This document shows positions 1-13,500 of a stretch of DNA of 64,000 nt, piece after piece. Each line of letters begins with the position of its first letter. The first letter of the stretch is position 1. This DNA comes from Trichomonas vaginalis G3 (Eukaryota > Parabasalia > Trichomonadida > Trichomonadidae). Where the stretch lies: assembly GCF_026262505.1 (NCBI RefSeq), contig NC_067207.1, forward strand, positions 4,410,252 through 4,474,251, written 5' to 3'. The notes beneath the pieces were generated by a model. It had not been told where the DNA came from. It did no database searches and worked only from the letters and a program-made list of their open reading frames with translations. The position numbers and the translations under genes were made by a program.

Positions 1-382
1 TGTCTATGGAGTCCATAATTTTCCACACTGCTATGCAATATTTTGGAGAAAGCCACATTGCTATATAGTTTATAAGTCTTGGGTCTACATACGTTCCTCT
101 AACCTGTTTGATTTCATCAGGAATTCCGGCATGAATTTTGTATAAAAAGCAACGGTCTGAATTCCGGCGGTTGCTATATTCTTCACAAAATGCCTTATAA
201 TACTCTTCCCAGGACTTATTTTCCAACAACTTTCTAAAGTCTTTCCTAAACTGCTGACACATATTTGTTGCATTAATGTAACCATCCTTGTCTCTACGTA
301 GACTTCAATACCATTATAAGTGCCTTTTGTGAATGTTTCGCCATTAGATTTGTTAGTGAATGTTTTTTGCTTCGATTGACAT
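1..382 (-). pseudogene. KilA-N domain protein, left copy, cut by window edge
   Basis: Same gene as 26898-27565. Its 3' part lies outside the window. The KilA-N signature region (TYVDPRLINYIAMW in the partner) corresponds to roughly positions 60-100. Broken fossil. Confidence 0.7.
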
Positions 383-589
383 TTCTGTTCTTACCTACAA
401 GATAAAAAGTTAGGAAAAAAAATAAAACTAACGTTATTTTTTCTGTCTTAAGGAAATTCATGAAAATTCAAGAGGGTGAAAAAAGAGGTGACAAAACATT
501 TACGATGAAGTCTTGACAAAACATTTACGAAGAAGTCTTGACAAAACATTTACGAAGAAGTCTTGAAAATTCAAGAGGGTAGAAAACAG

Positions 590-745
590 GTTAGAAAACA
601 GGTTAGATCTAACCTTCTACCCTAAATTATATTTTTGGGTCCTTTACACTCATACGAAGAAGTCTTGACAAAACATGTACGATGAAATCATGAAAATTCA
701 AGAGGTTAGAAATGAGGTTAGAAATGAGGTTAGATCTAACCTTCT
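590..745. repeat. Two GATC-centred palindromic cassettes, left copy
   Basis: Each cassette has direct repeats ending in GGTTA followed by the palindrome GGTTAGATCTAACC (cores at 606-609 and 733-736), then an AT-rich CTACCCTAAA tail. Further copies lie at 1051-1054 and 2175-2178. They match the cassettes of the right copy. Confidence 0.75.
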
Positions 746-2224
746 ACCCTAAACATTATTTTTGCTGAATTCAGCAACAAAATGAACGAGGTCAGGATGT
801 ATGCAAATACCTTTGAATTCATTCATAACACCCTTTGTAAGCTCATAAAATGCTTGTTTTGAGGTCGAGCCACTTTTGGCTCCACCGTATTCTTTCAACC
901 AAAACTCAAGAATTTCCCGCTAATTTTGTATAAAAAGCAACCGTCTGAATTCCGGGTGTTGCTATATTCTTCACAAAACATTTACGTTTAGTTTACGAAG
1001 AAGTCATGACAAAGTTATGAGGGTGAGAAAACGTGTTAGAAAACGTGTTAGATCTAACATGTTAACATAAATTATATTTTTGGTCCGGGAACAACTTCTC
1101 TCAATTGGAGCTGTAGCATACTCTTTGCGTAAGCGGTTCGACTTCTTCGAACTCTTGGTCTCTCTTCGATTTGGACTGAGATTGGAATTGCTGGGGTGGA
1201 GCTTGCTGGAACATCCAAGGGTTGGGGCAGTAAGGCATAGGCGAGGAGGGTAGTTCGGGAAGCCTTGTGGTGGGTAGTAACCTTGAAGTGGAAATTGGTA
1301 GAAATTCGGAGGTACTTGCTGGAACTGAGGTTGCTGAGGAGACTGTTGTGGTTCTTTAGGTTCCTCTGGTTTGGGAATGGACTCGGTTGGTGGGACGTCA
1401 GTCATCTGTTTGTGTCCTGTCGGAAGGAAAAAACTTTTTCTGTCGGAAGGAAAAACTTTTTCTGTCGGAAGGAAAAACTTTTCTGTCGAAGGAAAAACTT
1501 TTTCTGTTGGAAGGAAGAACTTTTTCTGAAGTTCGACCAAAAAGTTCTCAATTTTCGAAAATTTGAATGGTTTACGGACGGACAACTGGAAGAGTTCTTC
1601 TGTCGTCGGGAAAAATTTTTCCAGTTGTCGGGAAAAATTTTTCAGTTGTCGGAAAATTTTTTCCAGTTGTCGGGAAAATATTTTTCCTGTCGGATGGAAG
1701 GACTCGGAATGCCAGAAGGATTTGACGAGGCAAATTTACCTAATTTAAATTAACGACTGCGTAAAAGACTACTTGCGCAAGGTCATGAAGCCCAAGGTCA
1801 AGTTACACCATCTTTTCTGGAAGGGCTGCCTTGAATCTCGAGACTTCGACCGAAATTCCAATTCAAATACCAGAAAACACTCCTTTCGACGACATAAAGG
1901 ACGCCAAAAGAGAAGCTCTTGTTAAGTTCCTAACAAACGTCCTTGGATAAAAATACCAAACAAGGAGAACCCCCTACCCCATATGAAATTGGCAATTCAG
2001 TCTCTCCTTCGCTTCTCGGGTCAACCATTCTACATAACCTGTGAAGGCGACATCCAACCAGTTCAGTAAACCTTAACGTTTAACTTCACTTTTTATGTTT
2101 TTTGTGAAAGTTTTAAAATAAATTGTTTTCGAGAGTTTTAGACCATGTTAGAAATGAGGTTAGAAAACGTGTTAGATCTAACATGCTACCCTAAAAGATT
2201 TTTCAATACTTTTTCAGCACTTTT

Positions 2225-3063
2225 CCGTAGTTATATATGAAAGACAATTCGAGATAAAAGTCATAGTACAATGGAATAATATGTTGCACACCACTTTGTT
2301 GTGAACCAAACTTGAAAGTCAGAGAAACTGTTACTAGGTGGTTCGTAGAATTTAGAAGCAAAGTCATAAAAGATCCTTACCAATACATGAAAAACTATTG
2401 TTCTTGAACTGAACTTGCATGACACATAACATTTTGAGGGTTCAAACACGTTTTCTATAAACTGTCAAATCTGCTGGTGGAAGTATAAATTTAAATGGAC
2501 CATCTGGTGGTAATGGTTCGTTTCTGGTTTAGTAACCGAAGAAATTGTGCCCAAGAACGTTTGTCTACTTTCCAAAATAAAAACTCTGTATCTCTTGGAG
2601 GGTTAATTTCAATCTTTTGAAATGAAACGGTGGAGTTCATCTTGTCATATTCTAGTTTCAGATAGTATGTTCCATTTAGTAAAGAGTCGTATTTTTCTTG
2701 AAATTCCCAATAAATATTTGTTCATTTGAGTTGAAAGTCATTTAGAGTTTTCTCAAGACTTTCGTCTAACGACTGTAAAGATTCTCATTTCGTCAAATTT
2801 GTCTATAGACCTCAGAACCTTTATACTGCCCATGAAAATATACTGGCGAACATAAATGCGTTAGTTCTATTTGAAAACAAAACTCTTCTAAATCCTATTG
2901 CCTTTGCATCTGAAGGACTTTGAAGCCAACGAATTGGATAGTCAAACCTGTATGCTCGGGATGAAATTTCTTCATCTGAAATAGTCCTACCAGCATTTGT
3001 ATAGATATAGTCTAACGGTTTTGTATCTACTACTTTTGTTCTTTGTTTTTCAACCTGAAGCAT
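2225..3063 (-). pseudogene. Capsid-like protein A, left copy
   Basis: Noisy counterpart of the gene at 29414-30265. Its conserved N-terminal stretch (2821-3063) is identical to the partner. Broken Polinton fossil. Confidence 0.6.
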
Positions 3064-4392
3064 TTAATATATGTAAAAATATATTGTTAAAATGGTATGC
3101 CATTTCATATTTCTCATCTAACAAACAAGTTTCCCAACGGTCTTCTCCAACAAACTCAGCGTACATTTCAAATAAAAATAAAAAAATATTTTTTTCCTTT
3201 ACTTTACATAACCGCCTGCTGCCATAGTCTTTGACGCCAACCCATACCAGCTAATGAAGGTTGACTTGGTTTAGTTTTGGAACTAAACTTTGGTTTTGGT
3301 TTATTCTTCAGTTTTTGGTTTTTCTTCTTCTAGTCGTTTTTTCGTCACTTTTCGTTTCCTCTGACTTTACTTCACTTGCAGGAACAGTTGTGTCGTCAAC
3401 ATCTTCATAAATATCATATGCCATTTGTTTTGTTTTCCTTTCAACTTTTTGTGTTTGTTGTAAAGTTTAGAATATTCGACTCTAAGTCAATGAGATGTTC
3501 TATAAATGAACTGTTGGTCAGTGAAGTAAACTTTTCCATCTGTTGTCTCGAAAGCTCCTTCAGACTTCAATATTTTATTTGTGAGAGTCTGTTTCTTTTT
3601 TGAGATACTTGCCGTTCCATTTTATGAAAAGTGACTTTGTAGTTAGGGTTTGTATTTCCAGACCTGGCACTTTCTATATTGAAATTTTTCTCTTCATCTG
3701 TAAGTTTCTTGACAGGTTTTGACAATGGTTCTGAACTTTTTTTTTGTGTGTCAAATCTACCGTTTCAACTTCTTCGGTCATTTCATCTCAGTAAAAAATT
3801 TTAGTTTGGTTTGTTTTTCAACTGGTTGTTTAGGTTTTTTTAAGTCGGTCTAAAACTTCCTGAGGTATAGGAAGAACTTGACAAACACGTTGTGTAACTG
3901 CTGGAAGCCGACAAATCCATCTTGAACCATTTGTCTCAATGCTGTATTGTTCATTTCATCTCAGTAAAAAACTTTACATTCCCCACGTTTGAGGCGGTTG
4001 AGGTTGGTTATTGTTTACCCATTGTTGTGCATGGTTATATCCTCTGTTAAAGAATCTTCACCTTGGTCCATTATAGTGTCCTGCTTGGTTATAGTAGTCA
4101 TTTTGCTTTGTTATAATAGTTTCCTGCTTGTCTTCCTACATGTCCATCCATCCTTGAACTTTCTCTTGTTCAGGATTTGGAATAAGATTTGTTGCATCTC
4201 GTGCTACATCCCAACCTTTCTGTACAGTTTGTATAATAGGTTGTGCTTTCTCTTTAAGTATACCTAATGTACTCAAAAATCTTCCTTCCAACTCCAAATA
4301 CACCTCTGGCTATTGTTCCCACTGCGGGTAAAAAATCTGGATGCAACTCCTGCTAACGCGCCAAATAAACCCATTTTCTTATGGGTTAAAAA

Positions 4393-5297
4393 ATGACGAA
4401 TCCAAACAAGGACCCCTATGTTTTCTAAAGCGACAAAGAAAGCACTCATGATAAAAAATCTTTAGTTCAACACAAAATGCTTGGTTTATGGATATCTTGG
4501 AAAACCATTCCGAGAGTTAGAACAGATGGACCTCCATACTGTTAATATTTGTTGGTCAAAACACAAGATACTGTGAAGCCATACCATTATGGTCCAAAAA
4601 TATTTTAGATGTGAAAACTGCTTTGACAATATTCGTTGACAAATACCATCCAACAAAACTGACATCTGACTGTGAAAGTTCTTTCAAATCAGATGATGTA
4701 AAAAACTATCTGCGTTCAAAAAATGTAAACAATATTTCATTGTCGACCAAAACCATTCTGCTCTTGGTGTCATTGACGGTTGTATAAAAATGTTAAGAGA
4801 CTTAAACCAACCACAAGGTGGTGAAGCAAATGAAATGTCATATGACGACAAATATAGACACTTCTCCATGGCAAAGATGAGACAAGTTTTAAAATATTAC
4901 AATAGCCGTAAACAAAAAGGTTGGGAAACCACTCCCCCGAAGAAATGAAAAACAACCCTGACTTAGAGAAAGACTAATATTTAATAATTTAGTCAAAAGA
5001 GACAAACAAGAAAGAATGCCGGGCTTCAAACTTCAGAAAAGGTGACAAAGTAAAAATAGAAATACCTAAACGCGACCCATATGAAAATACTATTGACTAT
5101 GACAACAATGGGAACCCGACAGGTACTCACATTCGTGTTCGTAAAAATAGAGGAAAGTATACAGAGAAATATTATGAAGTTTTAGGCAAACATGGCAAAA
5201 TGTACACACTGCAAGCAGAAGATAAAACTACTATTGTCAGACCTCGTTTCAAACTTGTCAAAGTTCAAGGTGGTATACTTTCAAAGACAGTTCCTAA
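4393..5297 (+). pseudogene. Maverick retroviral-type integrase, left copy
   Basis: Noisy counterpart of the integrase at 31599-32503, with the same start context (TTAAAAAATGACG) and the same end. Broken Polinton fossil. Confidence 0.7.
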
Positions 5298-5351
5298 CAA
5301 AATATAAGACAACTCCTGACGAATATGCTAAAGAAAGTTGAAAATGAACGA

Positions 5352-6734
5352 CTAAGCAATTCTATACATGCGTAAACTGTCATGTAAGGTGCATGTAGTC
5401 TTTACTTTGTCCCGTTGTTTGCGAATATCCCGAAACGCCGATGTGTATGGTTTCCTCCTCCTCAGTGTTACTCCAGTAACAATTTATAGCAAATTAACGT
5501 TGTCTTTAACATCATATCCTTTACCTTTTGTCATGCTGACCAATCCCAATATCTATGCTTATGCCAACCTGCTTGAGATGTACTTAATCTATGTAGTGAC
5601 TGTGTGCAGGTAAATTTTCACCTGAAATCGTTTTACTTCACACTGTTTCCTTTGAAGAGTTTTTGCACAAATCAAAAAACCTGTCGACTATTTGAGTCCA
5701 AGTTCCAAAACCTAAAACTGTTGCTGGATTTGTTGAATTCATTGACGTATAAATAGAGCCTGCAGGATATAATGTTTTGAATTATTTCATCTTTAATGTT
5801 TGAAGCTCTGTTTTGTCAGCCTTCTTATCTAACATTGCTGGTAGTTCATATGCTTCAAAGTTTCTGGCATGACTTTCAATGTTCCTGCAACTGTTATCTA
5901 AATTGTTTGTGTATTTTTTACTCTTGTACTTGGATTCTCTAAAGGTGCACTTGAACCAAGGTCAAAGTTCAAATATAATGTCGTCTGCTGTAAAAGTTGT
6001 AAAACTTGTATGTGTATGAGTCTTATTTGCTTTCTTCTCTAACTCATCGTTAACATAAGTTTTATTCTGCTTTAAGGTCTAACATCCTGAAACCATCCTG
6101 TATCGGCTTTACTTTTTAAAATCTTCGATGTCCATTCATGATACCATTCAGCCCTTTCTATAATTTCATTATCTTTTTCATCCACATATTCCTTTACTGC
6201 TTTCTTCTCTAACTTACTAGCCACATATTCCTTATCCGCTTTCTTTTCAAGGCTAACGTTTAAGTCTGTTATTTCAGATATAAGATGTATATGAGTCTTT
6301 TAGAATATCGTTTTCAGCTCTTGTCACTTCACTTGACATTTTATTGTCAACATATGTTTTTGTCTGCTAGTTCAGGATGAGTATGTTCTTTTGTTGCATA
6401 AGCATTGTTAGCTCTTTCTTCTTTCTTTGCTATTGCATCGTCTACATATTCTTTGTCAGCTTGTTGTCAACATCTTGCTTTCAAAAGAAGTTCATTTTAT
6501 AGGTTTCTCGTTTAAAGTTCCTTTTGTTGGATTTATACAGACAGTATGGTTCTTATTGTCTTGAAATAGAAACTCATCTGTCATTGGGTTTAATGTCAGT
6601 TTTAAGTTTCCTTCTTTCAATGACTCAGATATCTTAGAATAGTTTGAAAAGTTTGTTGTGTTCTTATTTAGAGCTTGCATAATGAGTTGTCGGTTGTGTT
6701 GTATTTCTCTCATGGAAGCAATATCTTTCGACAT
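5352..6734 (-). pseudogene. Phage-tail-fibre-like protein, left copy
   Basis: Noisy counterpart of the fibre-like gene at 32555-33938. The N-terminal part (6492-6734) is identical to its partner. Broken Polinton fossil. Confidence 0.7.
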
Positions 6735-6751
6735 TTTTATTCTAGATAAAT

Positions 6752-7605
6752 ATGCTTCCAATAGAAAAAGAAAATTCTAGAGTTGCTACAATAAACCATT
6801 AGATGAACTTTTACTAATGTCGGTCAAAAGTTTGAGACAGAGACCGTAAAGCATGAAGGCTATCGTTTTGCTACCCGTTAAGATGGTTAAGAGACCCATC
6901 CGTTCACAAAAGCTATTGGCTTTCGTAGAAATGAAGTTCATTTCAGAAGCCATACATGGTTTCCCATTTACGGTCGGTTTTGAAGTTCGATACTATAACA
7001 AAGAAAAACGTATGTATGAGAAATTTGAACAGGGAAAACTTTTACAAGTGAATTTGCTTGTAAACTTAGAAACAACTCTTCAAGCTTTCACAAGAAAAAA
7101 ATAAACGATATCTATATGAATATGCAAACCAGTATAACATTGACGAGGGAGAGTACCATCTCGATATTATTTTAATGACAGGAAAAATGCAACTGTTAAA
7201 ATCAATAAAATAGAAGACCTTGGAGAAAACGTTTATATTTCTACAAAATATAACAACTTGGCATGGTATAGATTTTATGAGGATGTTAAATCAGCCTGCA
7301 GCATATCCAGTACACACCCAGACTTTATGAAGTCGAAAACCCTAATGGAACATATGAAAATGTTTTCGACCAAGATGCTATTATTGTTCATGCTTCATTT
7401 TCTGGCGCCCAAAAACTCTTTCTTATGCTTGGCAAATGACTTTTACGAAAACCTACAAAGTTTATACGAACCACCAAGTGGAAGTATTTCAGACTTTCAA
7501 GTATGGTTTTACTACAGATGGAAGAAAAAGAATAATTCCATTATACCATGCGTTTTACTTAGAACTTAGTTTCATATACAACTACTATCGAACGGTAAAA
7601 ATATA
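6752..7605 (+). pseudogene. Capsid-like protein B, left copy
   Basis: Noisy counterpart of the gene at 33957-34803, lying divergently 17 bp from the fibre-like gene just as in the right copy. Broken Polinton fossil. Confidence 0.6.
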
Positions 7606-8404
7606 ATTTTTTAATACGGTTGAGGTGTTGGATTTGGTTGCCAACTTGACTGTGGTGCAGGTTCAGGCTGTTGTATAACAGGAGCTTGTTCTTCTGGTTC
7701 AGGGTCTTTAGGTATAATACCAACGAACTGACCTACTCTTTTACCCAATATTTTTGACTCCGTTCCAAATTCCTCTTCCTACGGTTTTTATTCCATTCCA
7801 TATACCTCTTCCAACATTTCGAAAGAAGTTTCCTATCTTACTGAAGAAACCCATTTTTACTATATGTAAAAATCTAATGTCCGCCTAGTCTCTACGTTTC
7901 CTGTTGAGTTCCATAGCATTCTTTAACTGGAGCTCATACATTCTGTTTCTCCTCTGGTAGAAACATATTCTGGGTCAACTCCTGTGTTCGCGTCATCTGC
8001 ATAAAGTTGTTTATATCCCAACTTCAGGGTTTGTATAAAACCTCTTTCCATCTCATATTTGCATACCATTGGTGGCAACCCTAACGCAGCGTCATTTGAC
8101 ATGGCAGTTTGCATTTGTACATCTGTTGGCACTTGACCATAGTTTGCATTGCAGTTTGTATTCTAACTTCATTTGGAATATTCTCTGGGTTGGTTGTCCA
8201 GGTTGCTGTGCATTCGCTAAGTTCTGTGCGTCCATTTAATATTAGAATAAAAATTATCTCTTACGAGTACATATGCTGACATTTGCAGGCATTGGTTATC
8301 ATCTTCATATTCTCTGTACTTTTCTCCACGTCAAATAAATAAATGAACACAATGGAAAAAACCTAAAACAAGTAGTCCTATTTCAAACCACCATTTACTT
8401 ACTA

Positions 8405-9202
8405 ATAAAATTTCTTTGTTATGACACTTTCTCCGGTTTATAGGACCTCTCTCATATTCTATCTTGTCATATCTAAACTCATAGTCATGTATTGTCCTCT
8501 AACCATTCTCATAACGGTTTCCAAACCACTTTTATCGATGTAAAGTAAAAGCATGGATGGTTATGTAAAACGTCTAAAGTTTCTAAAGAGTCTCTCAAAG
8601 TCCAGTCTACTTGGTATTGAAAATCCCATGTGTTATAGAACGGGCGGGTCCACTATAAAGAAAACATTTTCCTTGTCTTTATATTTTTCATACAACTCTG
8701 TCCAATGACATCTCACAAACTCTATACCCTCAATATATTTTTCTATGTCCTCTTTGAAAACATTTGTATAGTTAAGATATAAAACTTTTGACATAAGTGT
8801 TTCAATGTCATGAACTCTTATAGAACCACTATATAATAGTCTAGCAGATATACTATCCCAGTCTATATATTCTGCTTTTTTCAAAACCTCTCTCAACATA
8901 TTTTTCTTATCTAATGGTATACGTTCCATCTTACCTATAGGTATCTTTTCTTTTAACTCTTTTCAATATATTGTTTGTGTCTGGAATATGTTTTGAGAAC
9001 GGTCCATATAGTTGTCGAAGTCATTGCATATAATCTTTGAGTCTGGGAATATTGTATGAGCACAATGGGATATATAGAAACTTCCACCGAACAAATCTAC
9101 AAATGTTAGACCATTCGGTAGTTTCTTAAGTTCTCTCAATATAATTATCTTTACATTTACTCTTATTTCAAAGAACGGTAACGGTGGTTTTGTAAAATTC
9201 AT
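8405..9202 (-). pseudogene. D12-class adenine methyltransferase, left copy
   Basis: Noisy counterpart of the methyltransferase at 35570-36388. The motif I region (VDLFGGSF) and the DPP motif are both still visible. Broken Polinton fossil. Confidence 0.7.
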
Positions 9203-9459
9203 TTATATATAATAATAAAAATGTTTTTTACCTGAAAAGTGATAGAAAAGTGACAAAAGCATGAAAAACATATATAATTTGTGAAAAGTGACACCATTAT
9301 ATAATGTTTTCGACCCAGAAGACTAACAATTTTCCGAATAAAAACTTCATTTATACTAAAACATCTTCGGGAAGCCCCCGAATAAAAACTTCATTTATAC
9401 TAAACATCTTCAGGGCTAGAGGGCACGAAGTGCCCTGGAGGCCCCACTACCTTTTTTTT

Positions 9460-10485
9460 TTTTTTTTTTTTTATATTCATAGAAACCCAAATCATTCTCC
9501 GGTTCGAATAATTCATCTGTTGCTTTTTCTGTTTTTTTCTATGAATTTTTAAATATTTGATTAAAAGTCTTCATCAGGAAGAATTATTGCTGCATTTGTG
9601 ATAAAATTCCATATTGAGGTAATATGGCAATATAATACATTTATTAAAATGTATTTTATCCAAAATTTTTTGGCAAATTCGCATAATAGATTAATATTGA
9701 AGCTGAGATTAAACTATGATTACTTCTGTAACTTTTGGAAAATCATCGCAATTTAATATCTCTTTATATTGAAATTGAGAAATAAAAAAAATCAAATGGA
9801 TTCATTTCTTCAATTTCAAGGAGATTGTAAAAATTGATAGAAGTGTTTATTGCAACAAATTGTAATTTGCAGCAAAAAATATCATTTGCTCGATTCCTTT
9901 TTGGAATAAATTTGCTGGAACAATGTTAAATTAAAACAGTTGCTTAATTTTTCTTCATTGTTTTCATAAAAAAGTAACAAGTTTGCAACTGAAATTTTCA
10001 AATTTTTGATAATTGCCAGTTATTTTCAGTAAATATATTATATTTGCTTTTCTTCATCTAAAAATGGCAAATAATTGATTTGCAATATTAACTAAAGTTT
10101 GGATAAATTGGTTTCCAGTTTGATTTTACAATTTGTGAGCACATTATGTAATATTGTAAATTTATCCGCTTTGTAGGAATTTAAAATGTTTTGTTGTTCT
10201 GTTTCAGTTAAATTACTGAATTTTTCAAGATTAATTATTGTGATAAAAATAGAATCCTTGAAACATTCTGAATAATCTTTTTCAATGTTTAAAACGGGAT
10301 GCTAAAAAATGTAAAAGAACTTCATCAGTCACTGTGATTTTTTTGAAATTATCTCCAATTCAAGCATCCAATTGATCTTTCTGTCATTGGTACTTATGCA
10401 TTGATAAAGTTGTTTTAATGAATCCGAAGAATAATCATTAATGCTTGACTAGTTGAGGTTAGTTGATACAGACTGTCGTCAGCCA
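9460..10485 (-). pseudogene. Unrecognised helical protein gene, left copy
   Basis: Noisy counterpart of 36628-37654. It starts near 10483, beside the left end of the hAT, and runs into a T-rich tract at 9452-9472 (minus-strand poly-A). No long frame survives, so it is read only from the right copy. Confidence 0.6.
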
Positions 10486-10516
10486 TTTTAAAAAAATGAA
10501 AATAAAATTGCTATAG

Positions 10517-13500
10517 TACCCAGACTTTTCCCTTACTTTTACCACTCCCCATGTAATTTCTGGGGAAAACGATAATTCATTTTTTTATGGATGAAATAGA
10601 TCGTTTTCCTAGAAAGGACCTCATATCTCTGGCTAAAAAGAGTGTCATGATTCACTAAATAGATTATTGATCTAGTGTACAAATCCAATAAAAAGCCTAT
10701 TTTTTGGCTTTTTTGGTGCTCATTTTTTCTGAAGATCTACATGAATATGGGGAAACCATCGGATTTTTTTGGTTATACCCCACATCTTCATGTAGTCTGG
10801 ACTATCTTTCCTCGAAGGACCTCTTTACGGGTGTAAAAATCATAAAGTTCTCAAAAGATTCATTCTCGATCTCCATGCTGAAAAGAATTTACAATAAAAA
10901 CGAAGATCTACGCATCAAAACTACAGCCATTAAATGAACTGAACCCCTAAAGCTCAGCTCTTAGTTTATCAAAAACGTCGAAACTTCTCATTGCAATCAA
11001 ATTTTCTCAATTAACTCAATAAGAAAAATCGAATTTTGATTAAGCCGATGTTATAGGTATCACAAATACTACAAACTTGAGCAATATCGAAATTGCCAGC
11101 AAAAGTTTGAAATTGCATTGCTCATATTTGTTTTGTAAGCTAAAAATCTGCTTATAATTATTCATTAATTTTTTATATATTATTCATATACTTTAATAAA
11201 AACAATACTAATTTCACCTTAAAAATGAATTTCATAAGTCAATATTTTTTTTTTGAAAATGATATCATTTTGCGATTAAAACAACATGAGAATAAAATTT
11301 ACGCAAAATTATTTTAAAAAATGGTTTTAAAAATTTACAAATTGATGAAGACTAAGATTGCAAGAAGTTTTGAAGTTTAATTTTAAGAAAAAATTTCGGA
11401 TATTATTCATGGATCTAAGTAATCTGATATTTGAGTATCGGCACTATGCATAAAACATATATTTATAGTTTTTTTGAGTTTTATGATTTAAAATATATTC
11501 AAATTTGGCTATAGATCTGCCATTTTTTCCCAAATGAACGGGGTGGATAAGATCCCAGCCCTATCGTCATCCCAGTGTCAATTTTACAAAAAAATTCTTA
11601 ATAAAAAATTTTTAATTAAAAAATTCTTATCTTTTTTCATTGAAATTTAAATAATAAATAAATTTGGCTGTAAAAACCAATCAATTATTATAATTCTTAT
11701 CGAAAACACATGTAGAAAAACAACTTATCTTTTATACTCTTTCTATTTGAAACTCTGTTTAGTTCAGTAATTAATAAATAATTGTGAAAATAGTGACTAT
11801 TTAACTAAAAATATATTAAATGATGTAATATGAGATATACATATATTTTTTACGAATTATTAATTAGAAATTATTCTGTCTGGGAATCCCAAACCCAAAA
11901 TCATTGAAAATTTGAATATAATGGGATGGGCTACCCATCCCAAAACTAATATTGAAATTTTTTGAATTGATAATATAAATGTATCTATATCTAAGGTTAT
12001 TAGAATTTTTAAAAATTATGCATAAAAAAATTGAATTATTAAAACAAAATTGAGAATAAAAATGCTTAAGTAATCACTTCATTTTTTCAACAATGATTGA
12101 TGCAAGTACTGACGTACTATAAAGACATTGAGGTCGGTACTAAGCATCAGTATCTTAGATATAAAAAACCAGGCGACAAGTACGGAAAATATTATTTAAA
12201 TGCAATGAACTATAGTAAAGCGTCCTGACGGAACTATATGCCACTGTGCAATGGAAGAAATGCGTAGGATCATTTCAAAAATGGATCCAAAACAAACGGC
12301 ACATATGCAACCAGGAGAAGTAGCATCACAACAAACAATCGATCAATACTATCAAAACGTCCCCAGCAACAGGGCTTACAAACCTATATCGTTAGGGAGT
12401 ATCTATGAACAGCTGGCTACATTTACTGGAAGATTTAAACTTGGCTCTGAATACCTTCTCAAGCCCAGAGTTTACAAAAGCTAGTTAAAACCATTATAAT
12501 GTATACTGCAGACTCGATGATATTGAAGTTCCCACAGTTACACAATGTTAACATCAATGTTGATAAACTAGCTTCTCAAATATAGCCAGCCTATTTCAAC
12601 TGACAAACTAAGGCAAACAATGATACAATTGCAAATTCAATCCATGTTGCAAAAAGTTGATGAGTTTGCTTAAGCTTTGCCTGTACCTGTGTGTGCCATT
12701 GAATGAGGGGAAGAGACTCAGCAGTTTCACAATCTGGACTTCTCCCTCACAAATCCTCTGCAAAGTAAGCGGCCCTACCTGTTGAGTCAATCCAAATGAA
12801 TGGTGGAACATCTGAAGATTATATACCACTCGCTACTCAAGGATTAAACAGAATCTTCATTAGAGATGTTAAGATCAGCAGTGTAGTTTGCGATGGCAAT
12901 AAGCGCAATTGAAATGTTTTCAAGAAAAGGATGGAATCAATCGTTCTACAACCTCAAGATGACCCAAGGTTATTCAAATCTTGTTATCCCGTTGTTATGC
13001 CACAGGTTCATAATTGTTATCAATTATAGACAACAAAAGACGTAGCATTAGGAGCAATTGTGAAACATATCCACGAAATATCAGCTCTTTGTAGAATCCA
13101 TGTTGAAGACATCGGAGCTCTCTGTCCAAAGCATGTATCCACCAGGTGGATCTATGATTATAATATTTGTATGTTTATATATCAGTTGCAAGACAAAATT
13201 TCAAGATATAGCGTATTGATTGAATTGAAAAACATCAAGTTCTTAAAGAGAACGCCTTGGCAATTCTCAAGAAGCTTATTTCCAGTTCGAATCAGATAAA
13301 ACCAAGATATCTGATTGCTACGTATGGCTTTGCAAGGGTATTGAGAGCACCCCAATACCTTTCCAGCAGCAACAAAATCCTTTTCTGGATATCCTTTCAA
13401 GATCGTTGTTGAACTATACCCTTGATCGACTTTGGAGGTCTTTGGTGCTTAGCCTTCGCTTTTACCCGAAAGGTAGGTATTATTTCAACCAAAAATTCGT

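Larger units (their letters stand above)
1..9240. mobile_element. Maverick/Polinton structural module, left copy (broken)
   Basis: Fossil or noisy copy of the structural half of a Maverick/Polinton, cut by the window start. Parts in order: KilA-N gene (1-382, minus), Pro/Gln-rich gene (about 1080-1405, minus), capsid-like gene (about 2225-3063, minus), small genes (about 3225-4380, minus), integrase (4393-5297, plus), fibre-like gene (5352-6734, minus), second capsid-like gene (6752-7605, plus), small genes (about 7615-8395, minus) and D12 methyltransferase (about 8405-9202, minus). Every part is much more broken than in the right copy, with dozens of breaks overall. Each is best read from its counterpart there. 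Confidence 0.8.
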